10,466 nucleotides of DNA, taken from assembly GCA_037139195.1 (NCBI GenBank), contig JBAXGW010000102.1, positions 1 to 10,466 of the forward strand, in the 5' to 3' direction. Below the pieces are notes generated by a model, which saw nothing but the letters and a program-made list of their open reading frames with translations, was not told the origin of the DNA and searched no databases. This DNA is from JBAXGW01 sp037139195. GTDB taxonomy: Bacteria > Bacteroidota > Bacteroidia > Bacteroidales > JAHJDW01. The translations under genes were made by a program, and so were the position numbers. Position 1 is the stretch's first letter. The number at the start of each line of letters is the position of its first letter. This document shows positions 1 to 7,009 of the stretch, in pieces.

Positions 1-1307
1 ATATATTGAAATTTGATGGAACAAAATATATTAAGTACACCCCGAATTATTTAACCTCATATACCGAAAGCGATCCAGTATTTGTTGTATCTCCAGCCAA
101 TGGAATATCAACATTAAATATTGCTAATTGGAATACAGCATTCGCTTGGGGTAATCATGCAGAAGCAGGGTATTTAACATCGTATACTGAAAGCGACCCA
201 GTTTATGACGCAAAATTCGATTTAACAGGCTCGTCAAGCGGAGATATATTGAAATTTGATGGAACAAAATTTGTAAAGTTCACTCCCAACTACTTAACTT
301 CATATAACGAAACTGATCCGTTTTGGACAGCTGCTAGCACAAATTATTATACAAAGACCAATTTGCAAACATCAGGTCAGGCTTCTGTTAGCTGGAATAA
401 CATTGCTGACAAGCCTACTGGTAATAATGCCGGTGATATGCTTTACTGGAATGGTACAAGCTGGGTTAATGTTGCTGTTGGACAATCGGGGCAATATCTT
501 CAGCTTAATGAGTTAAAAGTGCCGGTTTGGTCTGGAGCTTCATTCCCAGTGCTGACAACCTCGGCTGCATCTTCAGTTACTGGAACGAGTGCAACTACAG
601 GTGGAAATATTAGCGTTGACGGAGGTTTAGCGGTTTCTGTACGTGGAATTTGCTGGAATACAACTGGCATGCCAACAATTTCTGATAATAAAACTACCGA
701 TGGAATTGGCATTGGTGTATTTGTTAGCTCTATGACTGGCTTGTCGCTTAATACAAAGTATTATGTTAGATCGTATGCCACAAACAGTCTTGGAACTGGA
801 TATGGAAATGAAATTACATTTATAACACCACTTTCAATAGGTGATATATATGGAGGAGGAAAAGTTGCGTATATATATCAATCCGGGGATCCTGGTTATA
901 TTGCTGGTGAAGTGCACGGTTTAATTGCTGCCGATGCAGATCAAAGTGCCGGAATTACTTGGCGTAAAGATAGTTATATTGCTACAGGTGCCACCGCTCA
1001 AGCATTGGGTACAGGCATGGCGAATACAATCCAAATTGTTAACAAATATGGCGATGGTGTTTATGCAGCAAAACTTTGTAACGATTTGACCTTAAACGGA
1101 TACACTGATTGGTGGTTGCCCAGTCGCGAGGAGATGAATAAAATATTTATCAATAGAGGTATTATTGGTGGATTCACTGATTATTTCTATTGGACCTCAA
1201 GTGAATATAATACAGCTAATGCTTATTATAAATATTTCCCAGTTGGATCTTCACTTGATGGGGGGACGCATAATCCATACAGGGTTAGGCCAGTAAGATA
1301 TTTCTAG
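1..1307 (+). CDS. Tail-fibre-repeat surface protein with C-terminal DUF1566-type domain (5' partial)
   Basis: The frame is open to the left edge, so the N-terminus, presumably with a signal peptide, lies outside the window. The TTG at 6 is only an internal codon: the segment DILKFDGTK that contains it recurs 80 residues later. Counting from that TTG, residues 1-110 hold three copies of YLTSY(T/N)E(S/T)DP (from 15, 56 and 96) and the motif WNTAFAWGNHAEAGY, which is typical of phage tail-fibre and Bacteroidota surface repeats. Residues 143-175 form a neck with GDMLYWNGTSW, shared with the gene at 7281. Residues 180-275 resemble a fibronectin-III-like beta sandwich (TKYYVRSYATNSLGTGYGNE). Residues 279-433 look like a DUF1566/Lcl C-terminal domain, with GGGKVAYI, DWWLPSREEM, YWTSSEY and a terminal YRVRPVRYF. 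No T9SS sorting domain follows. The likely role is cell-surface adhesion or binding; the ligand is unknown. Confidence 0.85.
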   Translation, partial: ILKFDGTKYIKYTPNYLTSYTESDPVFVVSPANGISTLNIANWNTAFAWGNHAEAGYLTSYTESDPVYDAKFDLTGSSSGDILKFDGTKFVKFTPNYLTSYNETDPFWTAASTNYYTKTNLQTSGQASVSWNNIADKPTGNNAGDMLYWNGTSWVNVAVGQSGQYLQLNELKVPVWSGASFPVLTTSAASSVTGTSATTGGNISVDGGLAVSVRGICWNTTGMPTISDNKTTDGIGIGVFVSSMTGLSLNTKYYVRSYATNSLGTGYGNEITFITPLSIGDIYGGGKVAYIYQSGDPGYIAGEVHGLIAADADQSAGITWRKDSYIATGATAQALGTGMANTIQIVNKYGDGVYAAKLCNDLTLNGYTDWWLPSREEMNKIFINRGIIGGFTDYFYWTSSEYNTANAYYKYFPVGSSLDGGTHNPYRVRPVRYF

Positions 1308-1442
1308 TCTCAATTCCATAATTTAAAAAATTGAAATCCATTTGTGAGTTTTTTAACTTATTCATAATTTGAAGATAAAAAAATCCCAACTACTAATGCA
1401 GTCAGGATTTAATCCGCAGAAATTAACTAACTAACTAATTGA
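1308..1442. other. Convergent intergenic region between genes 1 and 2
   Basis: This 135-nt spacer lies between two genes that end facing each other. It holds the minus-strand terminator described separately. On the plus side there is only a weak candidate for ending gene 1: CTCA at 1309-1312 and TGAG at 1345-1348, followed by a six-T run, which is too short a stem to call. A small AACT/TAAC tandem stretch occupies about 1424-1439. It merges into the near-perfect palindrome AACTAAT-TG-ATTAGTT at 1433-1448, which overlaps the stop codon of gene 2. No coding frame is visible. Confidence 0.6.
1377..1410 (-). terminator. Rho-independent terminator of the T9SS cargo gene
   Basis: Read on the minus strand, AAATCCTGACT, an 8-nt loop GCATTAGT, then AGTTGGGATTT form an 11-bp stem. 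All positions pair in RNA: nine Watson-Crick pairs and two adjacent G-U wobbles. The 3' arm runs into a tract of seven T, which is an A tract at 1377-1383 on the plus strand. It sits 33 nt past the stop codon of the minus-strand gene. The two wobbles become mismatches on the plus strand, so it should act mainly on minus-strand transcripts. Confidence 0.7.
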
Positions 1443-3941
1443 TTAGTTTATGATCACTTTTTGATTTATGGATGAGTTTTCTGTTTGAATTTTCACAAAG
1501 TAGATTCCTTTTTCAAAAGAGCTTGTGTTTACTTTTATTGTTGTTTTTCCAACTTCTGCACTATAAACAATTTGACCTAATGCATTGATAATGCTAATGT
1601 TATTGATGTTTTCATTTGCAGAAATATTTACTTCATCATTTGCAGGATTTGGGAAAATTGAAATATCAGTTTGTTTTAGTTCGTTTACTTCTGTTGTTTC
1701 AGTGATAGAAATATCGTCTAAAAATAATAGGAAGCTATTTGCAACAGAATAAATATTAAATCCTAGGTAATATGAGCCAGTTGCTGGAACAGTGAAGTTG
1801 CTGGAGCTTTTTGCATAAGTGCTGTTTGCAATATTACTCAAGTTAACAATTTGAGAAACTGGGCTTCCAGAAGTTTGATTATCTAAAAGATAAACACGCA
1901 TTTTTTCTGGTGAATTGCCATCCATTGCTCTGTAATAAAATCCTAAATTATAAGTTTTACCAGCTTCGAAATTAATACAAGTGCTAACTAAATAATCATT
2001 AGCAGCATTTGAATTGAATTCATAAGTAATGTATCCTGGACCGCCATGACCACCATAAATTGCTTCATAGAACCAAGTGTTGCCATCATTGTTTTTGTCA
2101 ATAATTTGCCAGCCTTCTAAACTTTCGTTAGGTTCAAATCCCATAGAATAAGGAATTGTTTTAGCCGCTAAGGTATTTACAACGAAAACAGCAGTGTCGT
2201 TTGATAATTTTTGGTCGGTAGAAAGTTGTGTATATACTCTAATTGTGTGATTACCTTGTGTCGATAAATTTGCTGGTACTGTAAATGTATAAGTATAAGC
2301 ACCCATTGAATTGATTGTTGCTGTTATATTTTCTGAAATTACAGTTCCATCTACATTCATTTTAATAGGGAAATTGCTAATAGCATTTAAACCATAATTT
2401 TTAATATTAACACTAATTATTTCATTGCCTAATGAACATGAAGCTATTGGACCATTTATTGATTTTACAGCTACATCATTGTTTAGTAATGGAATTACTT
2501 TTCCAAAATTTGCTCTAATGGCGTAAGTAACTGGAAGATATGAGTCTTCAGATAAAACCCAAGATTCTCCTTCGTACATGCAATAAGCTACTTCTGGTGT
2601 GAAAATTTGATTGGTTGTGCCAATTTCTAAAGAATTTGTTGAGCATTGTCTTACAGATATAATATATTTTTGATTAGCTTGCATAACAAAATAATTTCCA
2701 TCAATTGGAACTGTGAACCAACCTGAATCAGCTGAATGGAAAACATATTTATCAGTAGAAGCAACAATGCTTGTGTCTTGAGGTGTTATGTGCCAAACTT
2801 GTATTAAAACACTGTCGCCAATAATTGGATTATTAGAATAGAAAGAAACAGAAGTTAAAGTGTCTTTTGTATCAAGCTCATACATTTGTCCAAATGTTAT
2901 TTTATTATCTGGGTAACCTATATAATCATTAAAGTCGCCATTTTCACGAGCCATAACTGAATCGGAAACAATAAATGTAACAGAATCTATATTATCGCTT
3001 GTAATAGTTTCATTTTCTGTAATAGAAGCGGTAATAATGGCTCTAATTGTGTCAGGACTTGTAATAATTAATGGAGTATAATGTGTCATTCCAAATATAG
3101 TATCCATTGGAGCAAGAGTGTTGCTATTGGTTGTAGTAGCTGTAAATCCAGTTGCAGGAACATCGATGTCTAATATAACAGAACTCACGGATGAAATACC
3201 TCTATTAGATATATCAGCTTGGAAATAAACTGGTTGAGCTTGGCTTATTGGAATCGAAAGGTATTTGTTATTAGGAGAAAAAGTTGCATTATTTAATGTA
3301 ATATCATAATTCTCTTTTTCTTTAACTGTTATGTCATCAATATATAGCAGGTTTTTATCCATCGAATTATTAATAAAAGCAATATAAATTGTTTGACCAG
3401 CAAAAGCACTTAAATCAAGAGCTCTTTTTGTCCAATTGAAATTTTCCGATGGTATAGTTAAGAGCGAATTTGTAAAACTTGCCATTTGGTTATTGGTTGT
3501 TGAAATTTTAACAATATATCCATCGCGATAAAGTTTGTCAAAAACGCGAGCTTCCCATTCTAAAACACATTCATTGGTAATAGTAATTGCAGGTGTAATC
3601 ATCCAATCATCTGTAGTTCCAGGTGCTAAACAGTATGAAGTGCTTGCTGCAACTGTGTCTCCTGCATTCATGTCGTCAGCAAATGGAATCCATGCGGCAT
3701 CACCAAAAAACGTATAATAAGGAGGTAGTTGATCGTTGTTAATAAGTGTAAATGTGCTTGGAATACCGTGCTGGAAATCTTCGTAAAATATTGTTGTTCC
3801 ACTTGTTGTGCTTTTGATTTCCTGTTTTAAAACTGGATTGCTTTTGATTTGTTTGCCTTTTGAATTATTTGCTCTTTGTATTTGAGCAATCCCCGCAATG
3901 CAAATTGTGAGGGCAATTGTTGTTAAATAGATTTTTTTCAT
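1443..3941 (-). CDS. T9SS type A sorting domain protein with two cleaved-adhesin/jelly-roll domains
   Basis: The 832-residue product is an exported, probably surface-attached or released protein of the type IX secretion system. Residues 1-19 form a Sec signal peptide (MKKIYLTTIALTICIAGIA, cut before Q20). Residues 51-207 match a cleaved-adhesin/choice-of-anchor J domain: YEDFQHGIP at the start, DDWMITPAI, and a closing LLYIDDITVKE. Residues 211-325 and 485-590 look like CARDB/Ig-like beta domains (NNDVAVKSINGP, VNIKNYG). Residues 597-748 are a second jelly-roll (YSMGFEPNESLEGWQ, closing LLFLDDISITE). Residues 758-832 are the T9SS C-terminal domain (ISIFPNPANDEVNI, NALGQIVYS, FEKGIYFVKI, QKVIIN). 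No protease or glycosidase catalytic domain is seen, so the role is probably binding or adhesion. The start is supported by the signal peptide and by a promoter about 40 nt upstream. The gene appears monocistronic. Confidence 0.9.
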   Translation of the reverse strand: MKKIYLTTIALTICIAGIAQIQRANNSKGKQIKSNPVLKQEIKSTTSGTTIFYEDFQHGIPSTFTLINNDQLPPYYTFFGDAAWIPFADDMNAGDTVAASTSYCLAPGTTDDWMITPAITITNECVLEWEARVFDKLYRDGYIVKISTTNNQMASFTNSLLTIPSENFNWTKRALDLSAFAGQTIYIAFINNSMDKNLLYIDDITVKEKENYDITLNNATFSPNNKYLSIPISQAQPVYFQADISNRGISSVSSVILDIDVPATGFTATTTNSNTLAPMDTIFGMTHYTPLIITSPDTIRAIITASITENETITSDNIDSVTFIVSDSVMARENGDFNDYIGYPDNKITFGQMYELDTKDTLTSVSFYSNNPIIGDSVLIQVWHITPQDTSIVASTDKYVFHSADSGWFTVPIDGNYFVMQANQKYIISVRQCSTNSLEIGTTNQIFTPEVAYCMYEGESWVLSEDSYLPVTYAIRANFGKVIPLLNNDVAVKSINGPIASCSLGNEIISVNIKNYGLNAISNFPIKMNVDGTVISENITATINSMGAYTYTFTVPANLSTQGNHTIRVYTQLSTDQKLSNDTAVFVVNTLAAKTIPYSMGFEPNESLEGWQIIDKNNDGNTWFYEAIYGGHGGPGYITYEFNSNAANDYLVSTCINFEAGKTYNLGFYYRAMDGNSPEKMRVYLLDNQTSGSPVSQIVNLSNIANSTYAKSSSNFTVPATGSYYLGFNIYSVANSFLLFLDDISITETTEVNELKQTDISIFPNPANDEVNISANENINNISIINALGQIVYSAEVGKTTIKVNTSSFEKGIYFVKIQTENSSINQKVIIN

Positions 3942-3989
3942 ATTAGAATTAGTTATTTAGTTTGTTTGATTTGAAATTTATTTCTAAAA

Positions 3990-4020
3990 CGAAATTAGAC
4001 AACAATAAAATTTTAGCCAA
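3990..4020 (-). promoter_or_regulatory. Candidate Bacteroidota-type promoter for the T9SS cargo gene
   Basis: On the minus strand, a -33-like TTG (4020-4018) is followed after 20 nt by TAATTTCG (3997-3990). This matches the known Bacteroidota sigma-ABfr consensus TTG / 19-21 nt / TAnnTTTG with one mismatch in the -7 box. Transcription would begin near 3983 and give a leader of about 40 nt before the ATG at 3941. The spacing fits well, but short AT-rich motifs arise easily by chance. Confidence 0.45.
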
Positions 4021-4256
4021 TTAATCTATGGGACAATAGGGGACAAGCTTATGGTTTTTGGGGTGACATTTGGAGACATTATTATGTAAATTGTTTGAAA
4101 ACAAGTATTTAATATTATTAGCAGTCATTCTTCAATATTTATCTATTAGATCTTCCTAATATTCAAATAACAATTAGTTTGCGGTGTCTGTATAATTTAA
4201 AGTATTGTGCTGCTGAAAATAAGCACATCAAATTAATTTTTTTTAAATAATTTGTT

Positions 4257-4264
4257 TACTTTTG
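4257..4264 (+). promoter_or_regulatory. Candidate -7 promoter box TACTTTTG
   Basis: TACTTTTG is a perfect match to TAnnTTTG. No clear TTG is seen 19-21 nt upstream, where the sequence is a run of A and T. It lies 34 nt before the ATG of the small open frame at 4298, a natural leader length, and about 190 nt before the hydrolase start at 4457. It therefore fits the small frame better, but it could drive both. Confidence 0.35.
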
Positions 4265-4297
4265 GGAAAGTATTAGATGTAAAGTAATAATTTAAGT

Positions 4298-4387
4298 ATG
4301 ATGATAAAATGCAATGCATATTTGTTAAACGAAGGTAGTGAATATATTGCATTGAAAAACAGTGATTTAATAATATTAATCACTTAA
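4298..4387 (+). CDS. Possible small protein or truncated 5' gene remnant
   Basis: ATG ATG opens a 29-codon frame (MMIKCNAYLLNE..., ending LIILIT, then TAA). It sits 34 nt downstream of a perfect TAnnTTTG box, as a real gene start would. I do not recognise the product. It ends about 40 nt before the cassette-like boundary at 4429, so one explanation is the 5' stub of a gene interrupted by inserted DNA; another is a leader peptide. A hairpin at 4308-4353 overlaps it, so the conserved object could be the RNA structure instead. A frame this short is expected by chance, so this is a weak call. Confidence 0.2.
   Translation: MMIKCNAYLLNEGSEYIALKNSDLIILIT
4308..4353 (+). repeat. Imperfect hairpin in the leader of the beta-lactamase-fold gene
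   Basis: AATGCAAT (4308-4315) pairs with ATTGCATT (4346-4353), and ATATT (4318-4322) pairs with AATAT (4341-4345). This gives 13 bp with a 2-nt GC bulge on the 5' side and an 18-nt loop. There is no T-run after it, so it is not a typical terminator. It could be a leader structure or a protein-binding palindrome. Confidence 0.4.
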
Positions 4388-4417
4388 AACTACGTGCGAA
4401 ATAATCACCATTTGATG

Positions 4418-4440
4418 GTTACACAATCGTTGGGTGTAAC
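4418..4440. repeat. Perfect inverted repeat at the upstream boundary of the hydrolase gene
   Basis: GTTACAC (4418-4424) and GTGTAAC (4434-4440) are perfect reverse complements around a 9-nt centre. The segment includes GTTGGGT (4429-4435), which fits the GTTRRRY right-hand core of integron recombination sites. The hydrolase ATG follows 21 nt after that core. The 9-mer GTTGGGTGT (4429-4437) recurs in inverted orientation just after the hydrolase stop codon. Confidence 0.45.
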
Positions 4441-4456
4441 AATAAAAACAACAAAA

Positions 4457-5536
4457 ATGAGAAAAACAACAACATTGATTTTAATTTCTTCTTTTATGAT
4501 ACTTGACTTATTTGGACAATCAAGTAGTATTGAGAAAATTGATAGTCTAATAACAGAAATGACACATCTAGATTTATTTTCTGGTGCAATTTTAATTGCT
4601 GACAGTAGCAAAGTATTATTATCTAAGGGATATGGTTTTTCTGATAGAGAAAACAATATTAAGAATACACCTGACACACGATTTGATTTATCATCAGGTT
4701 CAAAAATTTTTACTGGTATTGCAATAACATACCTTGCACAGCAGGAAAAAATCAAGTTTACAGATTCAATAGGGCAATATATTGAGGGATTACCTAAAGG
4801 TAATATCATTACAATCCACCAAATATTAACACATTCTGCTGGTTTTGATAATTTTTATAATGCTAAAGGATTTAGTTATAAAAACGTTAAGAACTGTACA
4901 GACATTATGCCTTTTATGCGATCATTACCTTTAGTATATAATCCTGGTGACAGTTGCTTATACTCAACTGGAGACTGCATGGTCTTAGGAGCAGTAGTAG
5001 AGAAAATAACGGGAATGAACTTTCAAGATTATATAAAAACAACTTTCATTGACCCTTTGGATTTGAGAAATACATGTTTTACTCCTTACTGGACTTTAGA
5101 TGAATCACAAAAACAATATGCCATTGGATACGTAAAAAATGATTCTATCGGATATGCGCGAAATGCTTATAACTATGATTATGGATTTATTCCACTATCA
5201 GCAGGTGGTGCATGGAGTTCTATAAATGATTTATACAAATTTGATAAGGCAGCATTTTCGGGTGAGATAGTGAACGATGAGTATCTGAAAATAATGACTA
5301 CCAAATATACTCAGATGATTGCCGAAACTTATAAGTTAGAATTTGGATATATTTGGTTAATAGATGACTCTAACACCAAGTGTGTAAGACATGCAGGAAA
5401 TAGTAGTGGTTGGAATACATGGAATTATTACTATCCTGAGAAAAAGACAACGATAATTATTCTAACAAATTTTGGTTCTGTTGATGTGTTTGATTTGTCA
5501 GCAAAGATTGATAGAATAATATTTAAAAAGGAATAA
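4457..5536 (+). CDS. Exported serine beta-lactamase-fold hydrolase (class C/penicillin-binding-protein-like)
   Basis: The protein has 359 residues from the ATG at 4457. That start was chosen over a GTG at 4394 because it opens directly into a signal peptide (MRKTTTLILISSFMILDLFG, cut before or after Q21) and follows an A-rich leader. The rest matches the Beta-lactamase family (PF00144). The S-x-x-K motif is at S80-K83 in SGSKIFTG, with S80 the predicted nucleophile. LTHSAGF is at 125-130. The second motif Y169-S-T171 replaces the usual Y-x-N. The third motif is H312-A-G314, followed by SSGW. Such proteins cleave beta-lactams, D-Ala-containing peptides or simple esters; the substrate cannot be told here. 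The protein should act in the periplasm or outside the cell. The gene is bounded very tightly by complementary 9-mers and followed by a palindromic element, suggesting an acquired cassette. Confidence 0.85.
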   Translation: MRKTTTLILISSFMILDLFGQSSSIEKIDSLITEMTHLDLFSGAILIADSSKVLLSKGYGFSDRENNIKNTPDTRFDLSSGSKIFTGIAITYLAQQEKIKFTDSIGQYIEGLPKGNIITIHQILTHSAGFDNFYNAKGFSYKNVKNCTDIMPFMRSLPLVYNPGDSCLYSTGDCMVLGAVVEKITGMNFQDYIKTTFIDPLDLRNTCFTPYWTLDESQKQYAIGYVKNDSIGYARNAYNYDYGFIPLSAGGAWSSINDLYKFDKAAFSGEIVNDEYLKIMTTKYTQMIAETYKLEFGYIWLIDDSNTKCVRHAGNSSGWNTWNYYYPEKKTTIIILTNFGSVDVFDLSAKIDRIIFKKE

Positions 5537-5540
5537 TTGC

Positions 5541-5660
5541 AACACCCAACATACAATATAGCAAAAAGCGGTGAAGTATATAGTTGAGCGGTTTTAGCCC
5601 GTTTCAACTTCATCTCAGTTTGATTGTAAATCACTCGAAATCCACTTCATGCCATATTGC
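5541..5660 (+). repeat. attC-like imperfect inverted repeat behind the hydrolase gene
   Basis: The element begins 4 nt after the stop codon with ACACCCAAC (5542-5550), whose ACCCAAC fits the RYYYAAC left core of integron attC sites. CAATATAGC (5554-5562) pairs with GCCATATTG (5651-5659) with one mismatch, and TGAAGT (5572-5577) pairs with ACTTCA (5644-5649). Inside are smaller hairpins: GTTGA (5583-5587) with TCAAC (5604-5608), extended by CGG/CCG, and TGATT (5621-5625) with AATCA (5629-5633). An expected closing GTTGGGT near 5665-5700 is not present; the only GTTRRRY downstream is GTTGAGC at 5583. It is either a decayed attC or a folded non-coding element. Confidence 0.45.
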
Positions 5661-5746
5661 CAAAGTCGAATGACACTCTGTCCAACCTGTTAACACTAAC
5701 CTACAGCTCAAAAAATTAAATTTAATATCAAATTAAATAAAACACT

Positions 5747-7009
5747 ATGAAAAAAGCAACATTAATTCTACTTGCATACTTCGCTTCGTTAACTGTTTTT
5801 GGACAAAACATCACTGGGCAATGGATTGGAATATTAAAAGTTCAAGGAACACAATTAAGAGTTGTTTTTAATATTAGTAAAACAGATAATGGATATAGCT
5901 CCACAATGGATAGTCCCGACCAAGGAGCAAAAGGAATTCCGGTAACATCCATAAGTTTTGAACAATCAACCTTAAAACTAACGGTAGCAAATGCAAGAAT
6001 TGAATACGAAGGAACTTTGAATAAAGAGAATAATATTATTGGAATCTTTAAGCAAGCAGGGCAATCTTTCCCAATGGATTTATCGAAGGTAGAAATTGAT
6101 AAAGAAGTAAGTGCTTCTGAAAATGTAGACACAACCGTTATTGAAACACAAATAATTTTAAAGACAAAAAGTGGAGATATTTTTGGGACATTGACTACTC
6201 CTAAAAAAATCTCAAATATTTCCGTTGCATTAATAATTGCGGGTTCTGGACCAACTGACAGAAATTGCAATAATCCAATGATGAAATGCGATGCTTACAA
6301 AAAACTTGCTTACGGACTTGCTGATAATAATATAGCATCATTACGCTATGACAAAAGAGGAATTGCAGAAAGTAAAGCAGCTGGAAAGAGCGAGGCAGAC
6401 CTTCGCTTTGACGACTATGTAAATGATGCGAAGGAATGGATACAATTATTAAAGCAAGACAAACGATTTTCAAATGTCATTGTGATAGGACATAGCGAAG
6501 GCTCATTGATTGGAATGATTGCATCAACAAATGCTGATAAGTTTATATCCATTGCTGGTGCAGGGCAGTCAGCAGACAAAATAATCAAAGAACAATTGAG
6601 CAGTCAACCAAAAGAAGTTCAAGATTTATCAAACCCCATTCTTGACAGCTTGGTAAAAGGAAAAACAGTTGACAATGTTAATCCAATGCTTAATTCTCTT
6701 TTCAGAAAAAGCGTTCAACCATATATGATTTCATGGTTTAAGTATGACCCACAAATAGAAATTAAGAAATTAAATATTCCAGTTCTTATCATTCAAGGAA
6801 CTAATGATGTTCAAGTTACTGTTGAAGATGCAAAGCGACTTTCAAAAGCAAATCTAAAATCGCAATTGGTATTGATTGACAAAATGAATCATGTTTTCCG
6901 AACAGTTGACGGAGATAAAAAAGCAAATGTAGCTACATACAGCAACTCAAAATTGCCATTAGCAGACGAGTTAGTAAAAGACATTGCAAATTTTATTTTG
7001 AAAAACTAA
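5747..7009 (+). CDS. Exported alpha/beta hydrolase, S33/dienelactone-hydrolase-like
   Basis: The 420-residue protein has a signal peptide at residues 1-20 (MKKATLILLAYFASLTVFGQ). Residues 21-115 form a small beta-rich N-terminal domain (ITGQWIGILKVQG, STMDSPDQGAKGIPV) seen in many Bacteroidota secreted hydrolases. From about 135 on it is an alpha/beta hydrolase fold. The likely oxyanion loop is IIAGSGPTDRN (163-173). LRYDKRGIAES is at 199-209. The nucleophile elbow is G248-H-S250-E-G252. The acid is D354 in IQGTNDVQVT, and the catalytic histidine is H382 in MNHVF. The complete triad points to an active esterase or peptidase; the substrate is unknown. The family usually has this length, so the gene looks intact. 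The ATG follows an AT-rich leader with a TAAATTTA box (5717-5724), one mismatch from TAnnTTTG. It lies 210 nt behind the beta-lactamase-fold gene, so co-transcription is possible but not compelling. Confidence 0.87.
   Translation: MKKATLILLAYFASLTVFGQNITGQWIGILKVQGTQLRVVFNISKTDNGYSSTMDSPDQGAKGIPVTSISFEQSTLKLTVANARIEYEGTLNKENNIIGIFKQAGQSFPMDLSKVEIDKEVSASENVDTTVIETQIILKTKSGDIFGTLTTPKKISNISVALIIAGSGPTDRNCNNPMMKCDAYKKLAYGLADNNIASLRYDKRGIAESKAAGKSEADLRFDDYVNDAKEWIQLLKQDKRFSNVIVIGHSEGSLIGMIASTNADKFISIAGAGQSADKIIKEQLSSQPKEVQDLSNPILDSLVKGKTVDNVNPMLNSLFRKSVQPYMISWFKYDPQIEIKKLNIPVLIIQGTNDVQVTVEDAKRLSKANLKSQLVLIDKMNHVFRTVDGDKKANVATYSNSKLPLADELVKDIANFILKN

Larger units (their letters stand above)
3942..4456. 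other. Long divergent intergenic region between genes 2 and 3
   Basis: This spacer of about 515 nt lies between two divergent genes. It contains the gene 2 promoter (3990-4020), two pairs of direct repeats with 10-nt period (4030-4046 and 4065-4080), a perfect TAnnTTTG box (4257-4264), a 29-codon open frame (4298-4387) containing a strong hairpin (4308-4353), and a perfect inverted repeat next to the cassette-like boundary (4418-4440). From about 4085 to 4250 it is AT-rich and I see nothing specific in it. Confidence 0.6.

Noticed and set aside
1100..1307. Diversity-generating retroelement target (variable region) in the C-terminal lectin-like domain of the left-edge gene.
   Set aside because: The domain type and the Tyr/Asn-rich end are suggestive, but no template repeat, reverse transcriptase or accessory gene is in the window and no near-copy of the region is seen.
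1309..1354. Plus-strand terminator for the left-edge gene (CTCA...TGAG followed by six T).
   Set aside because: The stem is only 4 bp with a 32-nt loop and does not extend, so it is not supportable as a terminator.
3535..3717. Plus-strand frame opposite the T9SS cargo gene.
   Set aside because: It is antisense to the conserved first cleaved-adhesin domain and has no recognisable motif or promoter.
4394..4456. Upstream GTG start for the beta-lactamase-fold gene.
   Set aside because: It would add 21 polar residues ahead of a standard signal peptide and run through the inverted repeat at 4418-4440; ATG at 4457 is far more natural.
4405..4809. Minus-strand frame of 134 codons opposite the start of the beta-lactamase-fold gene.
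   Set aside because: It is antisense to the signal peptide and SxxK region of a convincing gene; its hydrophobic stretches are explained by the complementary sequence.
5583..5589. GTTGAGC as the closing core of an attC site starting at 5544.
   Set aside because: The resulting site would be only 46 nt and the stem poor. The 7-mer pattern GTTRRRY is expected many times in 10 kb by chance, so it is not counted as evidence.
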